The notes beneath the pieces are model-generated. The model did not search any database. It was not told the origin of the DNA and was given only the letters and a program-made list of their open reading frames with translations. From assembly GCF_016801025.1 (NCBI RefSeq), contig NZ_CP068983.1, forward strand, positions 1,240,001-1,304,000: a DNA stretch of 64,000 nucleotides, given 5' to 3'. The translations under genes were made by a program, and so were the position numbers. How positions within the stretch are numbered: the stretch's first letter is position 1; each line of letters starts with the position of its first letter. This DNA is from Paradevosia shaoguanensis. GTDB lineage: Bacteria > Pseudomonadota > Alphaproteobacteria > Rhizobiales > Devosiaceae. This document shows, piece after piece, positions 28,176 to 37,135 of the stretch.

Positions 28176-28661
28176 TTACTCGGCCGCGCCGATGGCCTTG
28201 AGGCCTGCGACGGCACAGCCGGCGTCGATGTCGCCCGACGGCGCGCCGCCGACACCGATGCCACCGACCAGGGCCTTGCCGATGCGGATCGGGAGGCCGC
28301 CGGCCTGGATGACCATGCGGGCATCCATGTCGCGCAGGCCGGCATTGGCCGGGGCGGTCGAGATGAATTCGGCGAGTCCGGCCGTATCTCGGCCCATGGC
28401 TGCGGAGGTGAAGGCCTTGCCTTCGGCGCTGGAGCCGGTATGCGGGCCCGAATTGTCGGCCTTGAGCAGGACCTTGGTCGCACCGTCGCGCGCTACGATG
28501 GCGACGCTGACATTATGGCCTTCGGCAACGCAAGCCTGGAGGGCGGCATCGGCAGCCTGGGTGGCCAGAGCGAGCGGGAGATAAGGAGCGGTCGGCAGTT
28601 CCTGCGCCTGGGCGGCGAACGGGGTCAGCAGAGCGGCGGCGATAACGAGGTTCCGGATCAT
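28176..28661 (-). CDS. Exported GlcG/HbpS-like (heme-binding family) protein
   Basis: The ATG at 28661 (after GGAAACC) gives 161 aa; a GTG codon just before is an alternative. A Sec signal ends near FAAQAQ. The mature part matches the GlcG/HbpS fold: DAALQACVAEGHNVSVAIVARDG, LKADNSGPHT, EGKAFTSAAMG and GGLPIRIGKALVGGIGVGGAPSGDIDAGCA. HbpS proteins bind haem and act as accessory sensors; GlcG belongs to glycolate clusters. The gene lies just below a two-component system and could be its target or accessory. Confidence 0.85.
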   Translation of the reverse strand: MIRNLVIAAALLTPFAAQAQELPTAPYLPLALATQAADAALQACVAEGHNVSVAIVARDGATKVLLKADNSGPHTGSSAEGKAFTSAAMGRDTAGLAEFISTAPANAGLRDMDARMVIQAGGLPIRIGKALVGGIGVGGAPSGDIDAGCAVAGLKAIGAAE

Positions 28662-28747
28662 CACGGTTTCCTTTCAGGTGATGAAAGGAACCTAGCTCCC
28701 GCCCTCGCCGCCAGATATTCGTAGGCTTGGCGTGCGTCTCCGTAGTT

Positions 28748-29356
28748 CTACGGAGTGTCGCGCCCCTCGAGCCAGAGCCGGGTCATTTCCGCCTGGGATG
28801 TCGTGCCCAGCTTGGCGCCGATCGCGGCCCGGTGGCTTTCGATCGTTCGGGGCGAGAGGCCAAGCCCTTCGGCGATCTGGCGCGTGGTGAAACCCTCGGC
28901 GATGCGATCCAGCACTTCGCTTTCCCGCGCCGTCAGCGACGACAGCAGCGCCAGCGTCTCGGCCTTTTCCGCCCGGCGACTGAGCACGCGCTCCAGCGCC
29001 TCCTGCCCCTTCTGGATGGCGTCGATCAGGTCCTGCTCATCGATCGGCTTGGAGAGGAAATCGACGGCGCCGTTGCGGAAAGCCCGGCGGCAGGCCTCGA
29101 TATCGCCATGGCCGGAAATGACGATCGTGGGCCAGTCGATGCCCTGTTCGAGGAGGCGCTCCTGGAGCTTGAGGCCGGAAATGGCCGGCATCCTGATGTC
29201 GAGGATCAGGCAGCCCGGCGCGAGCTTGGGCACCTGCGCGAGAAAGGCCTGCGGGTCGGCAAAGCCCATGACCTTTATGCCCACGGTCGACAGCAGCAAG
29301 GCAAGCGCATGGCGTACGGCCTCGTCGTCATCGACGAGATAGACGGGGTGGATCAT
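28748..29356 (-). CDS. FixJ/NarL-type response regulator
   Basis: The 202-aa regulator has a receiver domain with acidic pocket DDD at residues 9-11, phospho-acceptor Asp53 in LILDIRMP, switch Ser/Thr in TIVISGHGD and Lys in FLSKPID. A LuxR-type helix-turn-helix follows at about residues 140-195 (LTARESEVLDRIAEGFTTRQIAEGLGLSPRTIESH). This arrangement is that of FixJ, DctR and TtrR-like regulators. It overlaps the kinase gene by four bases. Confidence 0.92.
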   Translation of the reverse strand: MIHPVYLVDDDEAVRHALALLLSTVGIKVMGFADPQAFLAQVPKLAPGCLILDIRMPAISGLKLQERLLEQGIDWPTIVISGHGDIEACRRAFRNGAVDFLSKPIDEQDLIDAIQKGQEALERVLSRRAEKAETLALLSSLTARESEVLDRIAEGFTTRQIAEGLGLSPRTIESHRAAIGAKLGTTSQAEMTRLWLEGRDTP

Positions 29357-30894
29357 TGCGCGGCCTCCGCCAATGGCTGTTTGCGGGGCAGGACGACGCG
29401 GAAGGTCGCCCCCGTTTCGGTATCGACCAGCGAGATTTCGCCACCGGCGCGCTCCACCAGGCGCTGGCTCAACGCCAGACCCAATCCGGTGCCGTCGGCG
29501 CGTGTCGTTGTAAAGGGCGTGAAGAGGCGCGGGCGCAGTTCTCTCGCAACACCGGGGCCATTGTCGGCGATCTCCAGCACCACCTGGTCAGCCTGCTCCC
29601 TGAGTGCGATCGTCACGCGTGCCGCACTGCCCTGCCCGGCCGTGGCATCGATGGCGTTGCGCACCAGATTGAAGACCACCTGTTCCATTTCCACCGGATC
29701 GGCGATCACCGGAACGGCACGCATGGGCAGATCGAGAGCCAGCTTCATGCCACTGGCACCGGCCTGCGGGCCAAGCAGGGCCTCGACGTTCCGCACGGCA
29801 TCGCGCATGTCGAAGGCGGACTTTTTCAGCCCGTCCTGCGGGCGGGACCAATTGCGGAAGCGCTCCAGTATCGCGGACGCGCGACGCGCCTGCGTCACGG
29901 TATCGTCGAGCACAGGCGCCAAAGCCTCGACATCGCCTCGACCCAACAGCCGTCGCCCGGCCTGAACCTGCGCCAGAATAGCGGTCAGCGGCTGTGTCAG
30001 CTCATGGGCGAGGCCGCTGGCCATTTCGCCCAGGGCATTAACGCGCGAAGCATGGGCGAGGCGCGAATCCAACGCACTGAGCCGCGCCTGTTCCACCGCC
30101 TGACGCGTACGGGCACGCTGGCGCAAAGCGGAGAGGATTGCGAGGTAGGCGAGCGCCGTAGCGAGAAGCGCCAACCCCGTGACCAGCGGCGGAAGGAGAT
30201 CGGCGAGTCCGATCTGCATTCCCGTTTCGAGCAGCAGCGGCTGCGACGCACTCCCCAATACCCGCGAGAATCGCAGCGTTTCACCGGTCTCGCCTCGATT
30301 GAAGAGCGGGCGTCCGTCCGGCAGAGAGAGCGTGAGGTCGACACCGGGCCGCGTCCAGAACGAGCCAGCCTCATCAAGCAGCTTTTCGGCATCGATGCCG
30401 AGCATCAACCCATAACGCGCCGCTTCCGAATTGGGGCTGCGCTTGACCATGATGTAGTGATGCGGCTTGCCCGGATGCGGCAGGATGGCGATGCTGCCGT
30501 CCGACGCCTTTGCCGCCGCGCGAACGATCTCGGCGAGAGCCGGATCGAGCGTCTCCGTGCCCACCACCGTGCCCTGCGGGTCCAGCGGCACGAGCTGCAC
30601 TTCATCGATACGCGGATAGAAGCGCGAAATGGTCGCGGCAACATCGAGGAAAAGATCCCGCCGCTCCCCCTCGCCCGCCGTCGCCACGGCCGACAACGCC
30701 GTCATGTGCGCATCGTGCTGGTCGGCACGCTGGGAGACCAGGCGATGCAGGATATTGCTTTCCTGCTCCAGCTCGGCAACCAGCATATTGCGCTCGACAA
30801 AGGCCAGCGCCGCCGCTGCCGCAAGCAACAGCAGGCAGCCAATGACAATCAGCTTGAGCGGGCTTTCAAGAAGAGGTCGGCGTTGGCGCATCAT
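29353..30894 (-). CDS. Sensor histidine kinase with periplasmic sensor
   Basis: The 513-aa kinase has a membrane segment at about residues 13-33, a periplasmic sensing region of about 200 residues and a second membrane segment at about 233-254. The dimerisation/phospho-acceptor helix has His near residue 297 (ASGLAHELTQPLTAIL). The ATPase domain carries NLVRNAIDA, IADNGPGV, FTPFTTT and GTGLGLALS. DctS- and TtrS-like kinases share this layout and sense small organic or inorganic anions. The sensed ligand here is unknown. Confidence 0.92.
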   Translation of the reverse strand: MMRQRRPLLESPLKLIVIGCLLLLAAAAALAFVERNMLVAELEQESNILHRLVSQRADQHDAHMTALSAVATAGEGERRDLFLDVAATISRFYPRIDEVQLVPLDPQGTVVGTETLDPALAEIVRAAAKASDGSIAILPHPGKPHHYIMVKRSPNSEAARYGLMLGIDAEKLLDEAGSFWTRPGVDLTLSLPDGRPLFNRGETGETLRFSRVLGSASQPLLLETGMQIGLADLLPPLVTGLALLATALAYLAILSALRQRARTRQAVEQARLSALDSRLAHASRVNALGEMASGLAHELTQPLTAILAQVQAGRRLLGRGDVEALAPVLDDTVTQARRASAILERFRNWSRPQDGLKKSAFDMRDAVRNVEALLGPQAGASGMKLALDLPMRAVPVIADPVEMEQVVFNLVRNAIDATAGQGSAARVTIALREQADQVVLEIADNGPGVARELRPRLFTPFTTTRADGTGLGLALSQRLVERAGGEISLVDTETGATFRVVLPRKQPLAEAAQ

Positions 30895-30948
30895 GACCGC
30901 ATTCTCGCAGTTTCCGTCTCCACCCGATACGTTCTCTACCGAACATCC

Positions 30949-31494
30949 TCAATTCGTGTGATCTGAGACCGGATACAGGATTGTCCCGTCGGGCTGCACA
31001 ATCACGCCGGGCGTGAGATGCGCTGGCTCGATATGGCCCTTGTCCATGATGTGGAAAACGCTCTTTCCTGCTGCGATCAGGTAGTCGGCGACGATGCGGC
31101 GGTGACAACGCCACCAGACGGCTTCCGAGCACATGATTGCACAGCGCCGGCGGCTTCCTTCGTCCAGCAGGCGCTCGAGCCCGGTGCGGAAGGGCTCGGA
31201 TAGCGCGTAGTCGGCGTAGTTGTGGAAGCTGTCGTTGGTCCAGAAACCATTGAGGTCCGCCGGCACGTCGCGCGCTTTGCCGCGCAGGCCGCCAAGCGCG
31301 GCAATATGTTCGTAGGCGATCTGGAAACCCGCCAAGGTCTCGGGCAAGGCGTCGATGTTGAATTGCGGGTTGGTTCGCGACTTCGGTATCGTCCTGATGT
31401 CGACGAGCAGCTCGACCTCCGCTTCACGCAATAGATCGACGAAGGTTTCGATGCTGCGGTTGGAATGGCCGATGGTGAAGAACGGCAGATCCAT
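30949..31494 (-). CDS. DUF488-family protein
   Basis: The 181-aa protein begins MDLPFFTIGHSNRSIETFVDLLREAEVELLVDIRTIPKSRTNPQF, the signature of DUF488. Near the C-terminus CAIMCSEAVWWRCHRRIVADYL matches the conserved E-xxx-CHR region. The biochemical role of the family is unknown. It is cytoplasmic and neighbours a DUF2945 gene and a DyP peroxidase on the same strand, an association suggestive of stress response. Confidence 0.88.
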   Translation of the reverse strand: MDLPFFTIGHSNRSIETFVDLLREAEVELLVDIRTIPKSRTNPQFNIDALPETLAGFQIAYEHIAALGGLRGKARDVPADLNGFWTNDSFHNYADYALSEPFRTGLERLLDEGSRRRCAIMCSEAVWWRCHRRIVADYLIAAGKSVFHIMDKGHIEPAHLTPGVIVQPDGTILYPVSDHTN

Positions 31495-31505
31495 CGATCT
31501 GCCCT

Positions 31506-31715
31506 TCAGGAGAGATCGAGCGCGCTGCCTTTATGGGCCGCTATGTGGTCGGTCTTGTCGCTCTTGATCTCGTATTGCGGCTCATCTTCCGAAGCGTGGT
31601 GGGTGTGCCCCTTGTAGTCGAAATCGCGTGTATGGATCGCAATGATGGCGCCCGACACGCGCCCGGCCTCCGAATTCCAGCTCACGTGGTCGCCAATCTT
31701 GAATCTCCTGGCCAT
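31506..31715 (-). CDS. DUF2945-type small protein
   Basis: The 69-aa protein (KIGDHVSWNSEAGRVSGAIIAI, HHASEDEPQYEIKSDKTDHIAAHK) matches DUF2945, a small SH3/Tudor-like barrel also called a hypervirulence-associated domain. The start ATG lies after GGAGGTGAGCG. It is located 11 bases upstream of the DUF488 gene, so both are likely in one transcript. Function unknown. Confidence 0.85.
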   Translation of the reverse strand: MARRFKIGDHVSWNSEAGRVSGAIIAIHTRDFDYKGHTHHASEDEPQYEIKSDKTDHIAAHKGSALDLS

Positions 31716-31731
31716 CGTTCGCTCACCTCCA

Positions 31732-32673
31732 TCACGGGTCGACGTTATCGAGGAAGTCCGCGGTCGGCACGAAGAACAGGCACCCAGTCACTGCCTTGCT
31801 GAAGTCGAGCAGATGGTCATAGGTTCCCGGCGGATTGCCGATGAACATGTTCTCCAGCATCTTCTCGATGCGAGCGGGCGAGCGGGCATAGCCGGTGAAA
31901 TAGGTGCCGAACTCGCCTTTGCCGACCGAGCCGAACGGCATGTTGTCGCGAACGATCTGCAATTGCTGGCCGCCCTCCTCGATGGAGGTCAGCACATTGT
32001 GCGCATAGGGCTTCTTGTCGGCATCGCGCTGCTCGATATCGGAGAGCTTGTGCCGTCCGATAATGTTCTCCTGCTCCTCGACCGGCACCTTGTTCCACTG
32101 CGCAATGTCGTGGAGGTATTTCTGCACGATCACGTAGCTGCCGCCGGCAAAGGCCGGATCTTCCTCGCCGATGATGGTGGCATCCACCGCCGCCTGGTCG
32201 ACAGGGTTCTCGGTGCCGTCGACGAAGCCGATAAGGTCGCGGTCATCGAAGAACTTGAAGCCATGCACTTCATCGACGGTAATGACGGCCCCATCCAGCC
32301 GCGCCATGATGTGGGTGGCCAGCTCGAAGCAGAGATCCATGCTGGCGGCGCGGATATGGAAGAGCATGTCGCCAGGCGTCGAAACTGCGTGGTGCACGCC
32401 GCGGATTTCCCGAAAGGGGTGCAGGTCCTTGGGCATCGGCGCGCCGAAAAGCCTCGTCCACGCGTCAGCGCCAAAACCCGTAACCAGGGAAAGCTGCCCT
32501 TCAAGGCTCCGGAAGCCAACACCGCGCAGGAGGCTCGAAAGATCGCCGCAGAGTTCGCGAACCGTTCGCTCCGCCTCCGATCCTGGATTGATCGTCACCA
32601 CCAGGAAAATCGCCGCGCGTGTCAGCCTGCTGGTGACCGACTGGGATATGGGAGAGGGTAAGCTTGAAACCAT
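31732..32673 (-). CDS. DyP-type haem peroxidase
   Basis: I place the start at MVSSLPSPISQSVTS (32673), because homology begins there; the frame stays open much further upstream inside the MFS gene. The 313-aa protein has the DyP signature GFVDGTENPVDQAAV (catalytic Asp), the haem-binding His region SYVIVQKYLHDIAQWN, and FGTYFTGYARSP near the C-terminus. No signal peptide is seen, which matches the cytoplasmic YfeX-like class. DyP enzymes oxidise dyes, porphyrin precursors and other compounds with peroxide. Confidence 0.9.
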   Translation of the reverse strand: MVSSLPSPISQSVTSRLTRAAIFLVVTINPGSEAERTVRELCGDLSSLLRGVGFRSLEGQLSLVTGFGADAWTRLFGAPMPKDLHPFREIRGVHHAVSTPGDMLFHIRAASMDLCFELATHIMARLDGAVITVDEVHGFKFFDDRDLIGFVDGTENPVDQAAVDATIIGEEDPAFAGGSYVIVQKYLHDIAQWNKVPVEEQENIIGRHKLSDIEQRDADKKPYAHNVLTSIEEGGQQLQIVRDNMPFGSVGKGEFGTYFTGYARSPARIEKMLENMFIGNPPGTYDHLLDFSKAVTGCLFFVPTADFLDNVDP

Positions 32674-32786
32674 CGTGAGCCATCGAGTAGCGGGCTCGCA
32701 TCTTGCCCCGACCGCAAGCCGGATGACAAGTTTTGATCTGACGCCAGGAAGGCGACCTCGCGCTTCGTCGGCGCGAGGTCGGTTGG

Positions 32787-33995
32787 TCATGCCCCCTGGC
32801 TGGCCACCGCAGGACGACGGCCACCACCGATCATGACCAGTCCCAAACCCGCCGCCGCGAGCAGTCCGCCGGCGATCGGCACCGCGGCATAGCCGAGGCC
32901 GAGGCTGAGCACGCCGGCGCCCAGGGCTGCGCCAATGGCGTTGCCGAGGTTGAAAGCCCCGACATTGATGGAAGATGCCAGGCCGGGAGCCTCGGCAGCG
33001 GCCTCCATCACGCGCATCTGCACCGGCGGAACGATAGCGAAGGCGGTGATGCCCCAGAGAAGGAGGCCGAAGATCGCGCCGATCTGGCTGGTGAGCAGGA
33101 GCGGCATCGCAAGCATGATAACGGCAAGCGCACCGAGGAAGATCTTGATGGCGCCATCGGGGGACCAGTCGGCGAGACGTCCACCGACCCAATTGCCGAT
33201 TGTGAACCCGACGCCGATCAAGGCCAGGCCGAAGGTAATGAAACCGTCGGATGCGCCAATGAGAGTCGCGAGTGCGGGGGCGACGTAGGTATAAAGGGCG
33301 AACATGGCGCCGGCGCCCATCACCGTTGTCGCCATGGCGAGAAGCACCGTGGGGCGGGCAAGAACGCGCAGTTCGCGCTTGACGTTCGGGCGGGCACCTG
33401 ACGCGCCCTCGGGCAGGGCCATCCACAAGGCCGCAATGGCAACGAGACCGATCGCAGCCGTCCCGACAAACGCCATGCGCCAGCCGATCAACTGGCCGAT
33501 CCAGGTCGCGGCAGGGACGCCACCGATATTGGCAATGGTCAGGCCCATGAACATGGCCGCGACGGCGCGCGCCTGCTTGTCCCTGGGCACGACACTGGCC
33601 GCAACGATGGCGCCGAGGCCGAAGAAGGCACCATGGTTGAGGCTGGTCACGAGGCGCGCGAAGAGCAGCGTGAAATAGCCCGGCGCCATGGCCGACAGCA
33701 GGTTGCCGATGGTGAAGATGCCCATCAGCAGGATGAGCGCCTTGCGCTTGCCGAACCGGCTGAACGCCAGCGTCATGACGGGTGCGCCAAGCATGACGCC
33801 GATGGCATAGGCGCTGATGAGCAGGCCCGCCGTGGGGATACTGACGCCGACGCCGTCGGCGATGACGGGCAGCAGGCCCATCGGCGAGAATTCGGTCGTG
33901 CCGATGCCGAAGGCGCCGATGGCGAGGGCAAGAAGCGCCCAGCGGGCACGCGTGGATGTATCGGCCGTTTCGGCCGTGGCGGTGGCGAGTGTCAT
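32787..33995 (-). CDS. MFS transporter, drug/sugar efflux (DHA1) type
   Basis: The start at 33995 has GAGGAAATCACC immediately before it. The 402-aa protein has about 12 membrane segments, typical MFS loops (SRFGKRKALILLMG after segment 2, RLVTSLNHGAFFGLGAIVAASVV in segment 4-5) and an N-terminal GTTEFSPMGLLPVIADGVGVSIPTAG motif characteristic of AraJ/YdhP-like exporters. The substrate cannot be predicted. A LysR gene is divergent from it and probably controls it. Confidence 0.92.
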   Translation of the reverse strand: MTLATATAETADTSTRARWALLALAIGAFGIGTTEFSPMGLLPVIADGVGVSIPTAGLLISAYAIGVMLGAPVMTLAFSRFGKRKALILLMGIFTIGNLLSAMAPGYFTLLFARLVTSLNHGAFFGLGAIVAASVVPRDKQARAVAAMFMGLTIANIGGVPAATWIGQLIGWRMAFVGTAAIGLVAIAALWMALPEGASGARPNVKRELRVLARPTVLLAMATTVMGAGAMFALYTYVAPALATLIGASDGFITFGLALIGVGFTIGNWVGGRLADWSPDGAIKIFLGALAVIMLAMPLLLTSQIGAIFGLLLWGITAFAIVPPVQMRVMEAAAEAPGLASSINVGAFNLGNAIGAALGAGVLSLGLGYAAVPIAGGLLAAAGLGLVMIGGGRRPAVASQGA

Positions 33996-34269
33996 GGTGA
34001 TTTCCTCAGGCGTCCCTTTCGGGCGCCAGACTAAACGGGGCTCGGCGGCTATCCGGTTTGACAAGCATTGCCGCCCCAGGCGCGTCACCGTCATCGATCG
34101 TCTGCATCTTTCTCCCGCCCCCGATGCGGCGCTCCGGCGTGCTTCCGGAGCCGGAAAGGCGGCGGCGGCATTCAAATGGCCGGCTATGAAATAGGGCGCA
34201 GCCATTGACTTGATAATCAGCTTAAATTGCACATTATCTGTGAAACGAAATCCAAGATTGGATGGGAAA

Positions 34270-35172
34270 ATGGATAATCGCGCGGGCGAGATGCTGGTAT
34301 TCCAGCGCGTCGTGGAGACTGGCAGCTTTTCGGAAGCAGCGCGCCTGCTGCGGATGACGCCCTCGACCGTCAGCAAGCTGGTCGCCCGCATCGAAACGCG
34401 ATTGGGCGTTCGGCTTGTCGAGCGCTCGACGCGGCGACTTTCCCTCACGGCCGAGGGCCAGATTTACTACGAGCGCAGCCAGGCGCTCCTCAATGACCTC
34501 GAAGAAGTGGAGTGTGCACTTTCGCAGGGCGCGGTGCAGACCAGCGGCACTGTGCGCGTCAATGTCTCGGTCGCCATCGGTGTGCTCGCGCTCGAGCCGA
34601 TCCTTCCCGAATTCTGGCGCCTCTATCCCAATGTGGTGATCGACCTCTCGCTATCGGACGAAATTGTGGACCTCTATCTCGACCGCACCGACATCGCCTT
34701 CCGCGTCGGCCCCTTGCCGAACTCGGGCATGCTGGCGCGGCGGATAGGCGTGGCGCGCCGCAAGATCGTCGCCGCGCCGAGCTATCTCGAACGGCATGGG
34801 ATACCCCGCACGGTCGAGGATCTCTCGAAACATAATTGCCTGGGCTTCAATTTCCGCCGCGCTGCACCGGTCTGGCCGATCAAGGAAAGCGGCCGGATCG
34901 TCGATCGCGCCGTCAGAGGCCAGCTCCTCGCCAATAATGGCGAAACCGTACGCCGCATGACGCTTGCGGGTGTAGGCCTGGCTCGGGTCGGCGACTACCA
35001 CGTACGCGCCGACATCGCCGCCGGACGCTTGGTCGAGGTGCTGGCGGACGTAGTGGAATCGGACGAGGAACAAATCCACGCCGTCTTCCTGGGCGGCGCC
35101 CGCATGCCCCAACGCGTCCGCGTCTTCCTCGACTTCGCCGTGCCGCGATTGCAGCAATTCCTCAGCGAGTAG
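34270..35172 (+). CDS. LysR-family transcriptional regulator
   Basis: The start at MDNRAGEMLVFQRVV (34270) gives 300 aa. The N-terminal helix-turn-helix reads SFSEAARLLRMTPSTVSKLVARIETRLGVRLVERSTRRLSLT. A periplasmic-binding-like effector domain follows from about residue 90. It is divergent from the MFS exporter and likely regulates it. Its 3' end overlaps the convergent P1 peptidase gene by 11 bases. Confidence 0.92.
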   Translation: MDNRAGEMLVFQRVVETGSFSEAARLLRMTPSTVSKLVARIETRLGVRLVERSTRRLSLTAEGQIYYERSQALLNDLEEVECALSQGAVQTSGTVRVNVSVAIGVLALEPILPEFWRLYPNVVIDLSLSDEIVDLYLDRTDIAFRVGPLPNSGMLARRIGVARRKIVAAPSYLERHGIPRTVEDLSKHNCLGFNFRRAAPVWPIKESGRIVDRAVRGQLLANNGETVRRMTLAGVGLARVGDYHVRADIAAGRLVEVLADVVESDEEQIHAVFLGGARMPQRVRVFLDFAVPRLQQFLSE

Positions 35173-36298
35173 CGCGCTCTAGTCGACCATATCGTGCCAT
35201 GATTTCGCACAAGGCCGCAGTATCAATCGCTTCGACCTTGTATCTGTCGAAAGCCCCGCCCCCTGCCCCCTCGGCCGCAACCATGGCGTTGACGATAGCC
35301 TCTTCAACGGCTTCAACGGCCGCCGCATAGACCACGTCGATATGCTCGTCGTTGAGCATATCCATGTGCAGGACCTCCGGTGCCCTGTGCGCCATCGGGT
35401 TCCTGTTCGCCGTCGAGAACGCCAGAAAAATATCGCCTGAATTGTTGCCGCCAATTGTGCCGTTGCGGGCGATGCCGATGGTGCCGCGGCGGGCCAGGCG
35501 TTTGAGTTGGTGGGGCATGAGGGGAATGTCGGTGGCGATGGCGACGATGATCGAGCCGCGCTCGGTTTCGTGGATCGGCGCGATGCCATCCTGCATATGC
35601 TGACCCATGGGCACGCCGCAGATGGTGAGCCAGGGGCGTTGGCCGTGGTTGGCCTGGACGAGAACGCCGACCGTAAAGTCCTTGCCTGCTATGCTGATCT
35701 TTCGCGACGCGGTGCCGGTGCCGGCCTTGAAGCCATAGGCGATCATGCCGGTACCGCCGCCAACCGAGCCTTCTGCGACCGGGCCGGATCTGGCGCCGTC
35801 GAGGGCTGCGAGGACATCCGCTTCGCCGATCGGCAGTCCGTTGATGTCGTTCAGGGCGCCATCATAGGTCTCGGCGACGACCGGCATGATCCAGAGGTGA
35901 TCACCGCGGGTATAGGTTTTTTCGTAGCGCTTGAGCATCCACTTGACGGCGCCGTGGTGCGCCATGCCGACGGCGTGAGTGTTGGTGATGAGGACGGGGC
36001 CAAGGAAATACCCGCCATCCTCGATCCAGTGCGTGCCGGTCATTTCGCCATTGCCGTTGAAGCGATGGAGACCGGCATAGACCGGCACGGGCTCGTCCTC
36101 GCCGGCGTGCGGAATGATTGCCGTGACCCCGGTGCGAACCGGCATGCTGCGGCCGGGCCGCGGCTGCTCCTCGATGAGGGTCCTGAAGCCCACAGCAATG
36201 CCGGGAACGTCGGTGATGGCGTTGAATAGGCCGGGTGTACCGGGGAACGGAAGGCCGAGTTCGCGGGCGCGCGGCTTGGGAGTCTTGAGCATGGTCAT
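35162..36298 (-). CDS. P1-family peptidase (DmpA-like aminopeptidase)
   Basis: The 378-aa protein matches the self-processing DmpA/BapA family of N-terminal nucleophile hydrolases. These cleave N-terminal amino acids, D-amino acids or beta-peptides. It shows ITDVPGIAVGF, GPVLITNTHAVGMA, EGSVGGGTGMIAYGFKAGTG, HGQRPWLTICGVPMG and the processing site IGGNNSGDIFLAFST. Autocleavage before Ser287 would produce the catalytic Ser. The start overlaps the upstream permease stop (ATGA), so it belongs to the ABC operon. No signal peptide is seen: substrates are probably imported first. Confidence 0.92.
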   Translation of the reverse strand: MTMLKTPKPRARELGLPFPGTPGLFNAITDVPGIAVGFRTLIEEQPRPGRSMPVRTGVTAIIPHAGEDEPVPVYAGLHRFNGNGEMTGTHWIEDGGYFLGPVLITNTHAVGMAHHGAVKWMLKRYEKTYTRGDHLWIMPVVAETYDGALNDINGLPIGEADVLAALDGARSGPVAEGSVGGGTGMIAYGFKAGTGTASRKISIAGKDFTVGVLVQANHGQRPWLTICGVPMGQHMQDGIAPIHETERGSIIVAIATDIPLMPHQLKRLARRGTIGIARNGTIGGNNSGDIFLAFSTANRNPMAHRAPEVLHMDMLNDEHIDVVYAAAVEAVEEAIVNAMVAAEGAGGGAFDRYKVEAIDTAALCEIMARYGRLERATR

Positions 36299-37125
36299 TT
36301 CTGGCGGGAGCGGAAATAGAGGCCGAGCGAGGCGACGACGAAGGAGAAGGCCAGCATCATCACGGCGATGGCGTTGATCTCCGGTTTGATGCCGCGACGC
36401 AGCATCGAGAAGATGAAGATCGGCAGGGTGGTGACGTCGACGCCCGAGATGAAATAGGTGATCACCAGGTCATCCATAGAAATGATGAAGGCGAGGAGCG
36501 CGCCCCCGAGTACACCGGGCATCAATTGCGGCAGCACCACCTTGCGAAAGGTGACCCATTGATTGGCGCCCAGATCCGCCGAAGCGTTTTCGAGCGTCCG
36601 GTCCATGCTGGCGAGGCGCGCCGAGACGACGATGAAGACGTAGGAAATGAGGAAGGTGCACTGGCCGATGATGATGGTCATGAGGCCCAGATGGGCGCCG
36701 ACACCGACGAAAAAGATGAGAAGCGCGATGCCCAGCACGATGTCCGGCATCAGCATGGGCGCGAAGAGCAGCACGCGATAGAAGCTCTTGCCGAAGAAAT
36801 AGTAGCGGTAGATGGCAATGGCGAGCGCCGTGCCCAGAACCGTGGCGATCAGGGTCGTCGAGGCCGCGATGATCAGGCTGTTGCGCAGTGCGGCAAGCAA
36901 TTGATCGGTGGATTCGAGATAGAGCGCGTTTTCGCTGATCTTGGTCTTGAAGCCCAGGACCTGCAGGTACCAATCGGTCGTGAAGCCCGACCACGTCATC
37001 ATGTTGATCGGGTTGGCGTTGAACGAATAGACGACGATCAGGGCCAGCGGCAGGTAGATGAAGCCGAAGAAGAGCGCGGTGTAGAGGGCGAGCGTGCCGC
37101 GGCCGATGGTGCGGGCTATGCGCAT
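36295..37125 (-). CDS. ABC transporter permease, PotC-like
   Basis: The ATG at 37125 follows GGGAGG; the longer frame runs into the neighbouring permease. The 276-aa membrane protein has about six segments, with LIVVYSFNANPINMMTWSGFTTDWYLQVL and the EAA loop ENASADLGANQWVTFRKVVLPQLMPG. It partners the PotB-like permease and overlaps the P1 peptidase gene by four bases. Confidence 0.92.
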   Translation of the reverse strand: MRIARTIGRGTLALYTALFFGFIYLPLALIVVYSFNANPINMMTWSGFTTDWYLQVLGFKTKISENALYLESTDQLLAALRNSLIIAASTTLIATVLGTALAIAIYRYYFFGKSFYRVLLFAPMLMPDIVLGIALLIFFVGVGAHLGLMTIIIGQCTFLISYVFIVVSARLASMDRTLENASADLGANQWVTFRKVVLPQLMPGVLGGALLAFIISMDDLVITYFISGVDVTTLPIFIFSMLRRGIKPEINAIAVMMLAFSFVVASLGLYFRSRQK

Positions 37126-37135
37126 GACCGCCTCC

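Noticed and set aside
32674-33426. Upstream extension of the DyP frame into the MFS gene
   Set aside because: The added residues are low-complexity Arg-rich sequence overlapping a well-supported MFS gene in another frame.
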